Assembly (NCBI RefSeq): GCF_050003625.1
Contig: NC_134398.1
Coordinates: forward strand, 113,188,145 to 113,252,144
Length of the DNA stretch: 64,000 nt
Direction of reading: 5' to 3'
Source: Haematobia irritans
Lineage: Eukaryota; Arthropoda; Insecta; Diptera; Muscidae
Shown: in pieces, positions 63,414-64,000 of the stretch
Layout: every line of letters starts with the position of its first letter
Position numbering within the stretch: position 1 is the stretch's first letter
The notes under the pieces: generated by a model
Seen by the model: only the letters and a program-made list of their open reading frames with translations
Told to the model about the DNA's origin: nothing
The model's database searches: none
Made by a program: the position numbers and the translations under genes

Positions 63414-64000
63414 GACAGTGCTCGTGTCGAACATATTCCATATATTGTGCACATTATAAGTTAAGTCCAAAGGCATAACCGATACTGCTGCATCCCTGCC
63501 AACATTTTTTGAATTTGGGGGCGCTTCTGAGAATCCCCACTACGTCGAAAACAATCATACACGACATCAAAAACTCGTCGGAAAAGCGCCGTCACTATTG
63601 AGAAGTTGTACCACGCCAAGTTACTACGAAAAAGTTTCTCATCAGTGCAATTATTAGGTGCCTATTTAGATCAATTTCGAAGGACGCCAATAAGAACCCC
63701 TGCAAACTATCAGAAAAAGTGCATTTTAAGGTAATTGTAGAAGAATCATTGTGGTCAAGTAAAACACGATTATGTAGATGTTTATTTATTTGATAAAACA
63801 TTTATAATTTCTTATAAATATAACATTTTTCGGTTTATCTCATCACATTTAACATAATTTTTTGCATTAATAAAAGAATGATGTTGAGTTTTAAGTAGCA
63901 AGTTACATATTGCAGCGTCTATCAGCCAGTTTGTTTATTTTCGATGGAGACAGCGTGCCTGGAAAAATATTTGAAAAACGATCACTTTATTCTATTTGGA
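63414..64000. other. Non-coding tail of window
   Basis: Contains GACATCAAAAACTCGTCGG and GTACCACGCCAAGTTACTAC. I have an impression of these as a multi-copy muscid sequence but cannot place the family. The minus-strand frame at 63595-63801 has no recognisable domain. Confidence 0.35.

Noticed and set aside
1..64000. Bacterial contamination or a prokaryotic mobile system
   Set aside because: No operon-like coding density, Shine-Dalgarno-led genes or prokaryotic insertion sequences; the element content is typical of a dipteran genome.

Overview
This window is animal nuclear DNA and almost certainly comes from a muscid fly. It is AT-rich and packed with decayed transposable elements. Four mariner copies match the Himar1 (irritans-subfamily) transposase that was described from the horn fly Haematobia irritans, so Haematobia or a close relative such as Stomoxys is the best guess. 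I found no host protein-coding gene, rRNA or genuine tRNA gene that I could defend. Nearly every open reading frame over 60 codons is a transposon remnant or a chance frame. A run of exactly 100 Ns at 51023-51122 marks an assembly gap.

Layout. 1-6000: a nest of five insertions made by four element families (a terminal-inverted-repeat family starting CACCCAG inserted in itself, then Himar1-type mariner, then a CACAGA element, then a DD41D mariner). 6000-13800: 152-bp-period arrays, a pair of CCCTGTAGGAA elements, a reverse-transcriptase scrap, a SINE and a MITE. 13800-26300: tRNA-headed repeats, two reverse-transcriptase fragments in opposite orientation around a truncated mariner, SINEs, a hobo-like mini-hAT and a 2.5-kb hAT-like element filled with minisatellite. 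26499-35676: a (+) LINE into whose 5' UTR a second, more complete (-) LINE of the same family inserted; both target-site duplications (TSDs) survive. 36000-41000: a piggyBac-like pseudogene broken by a MITE and cut by a mariner, plus an inverted partial mariner. 41300-51000: related CACTCAG/CACCCAG elements and two DD41D mariners. 51100-64000: tRNA-headed repeats, two inverted GCGAC-rich elements, a Tc1-like pseudogene with direct-repeat termini, LINE and SINE fragments, a second hAT-like copy and a 104-bp hairpin.

How the parts relate. The autonomous machineries represented are a LINE (ORF1, endonuclease, reverse transcriptase, RNase H), irritans and DD41D mariners, Tc1, piggyBac and hAT. 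Every transposase or polymerase copy here is damaged, with one exception: LINE ORF1 at 30243-31466 is fully open. The SINEs carry the same 3' tail as the LINE and its CCTAA-type end, so the LINE very probably supplied their retrotransposition machinery. The nesting order gives a relative chronology. The DD41D copies and the (-) LINE are among the youngest insertions, and the CACCCAG elements and tRNA-headed repeats are among the oldest.

Limits. Boundaries rest on terminal repeats and target-site duplications read by eye. Family names beyond mariner, Tc1, piggyBac, hAT and LINE are descriptive labels. I see no clear evidence of a wholly new biological system; the most noteworthy items are the nested architecture, the SINE/LINE tail sharing, the recurrent helix-turn-helix-deleted DD41D copies and the foldback structures.
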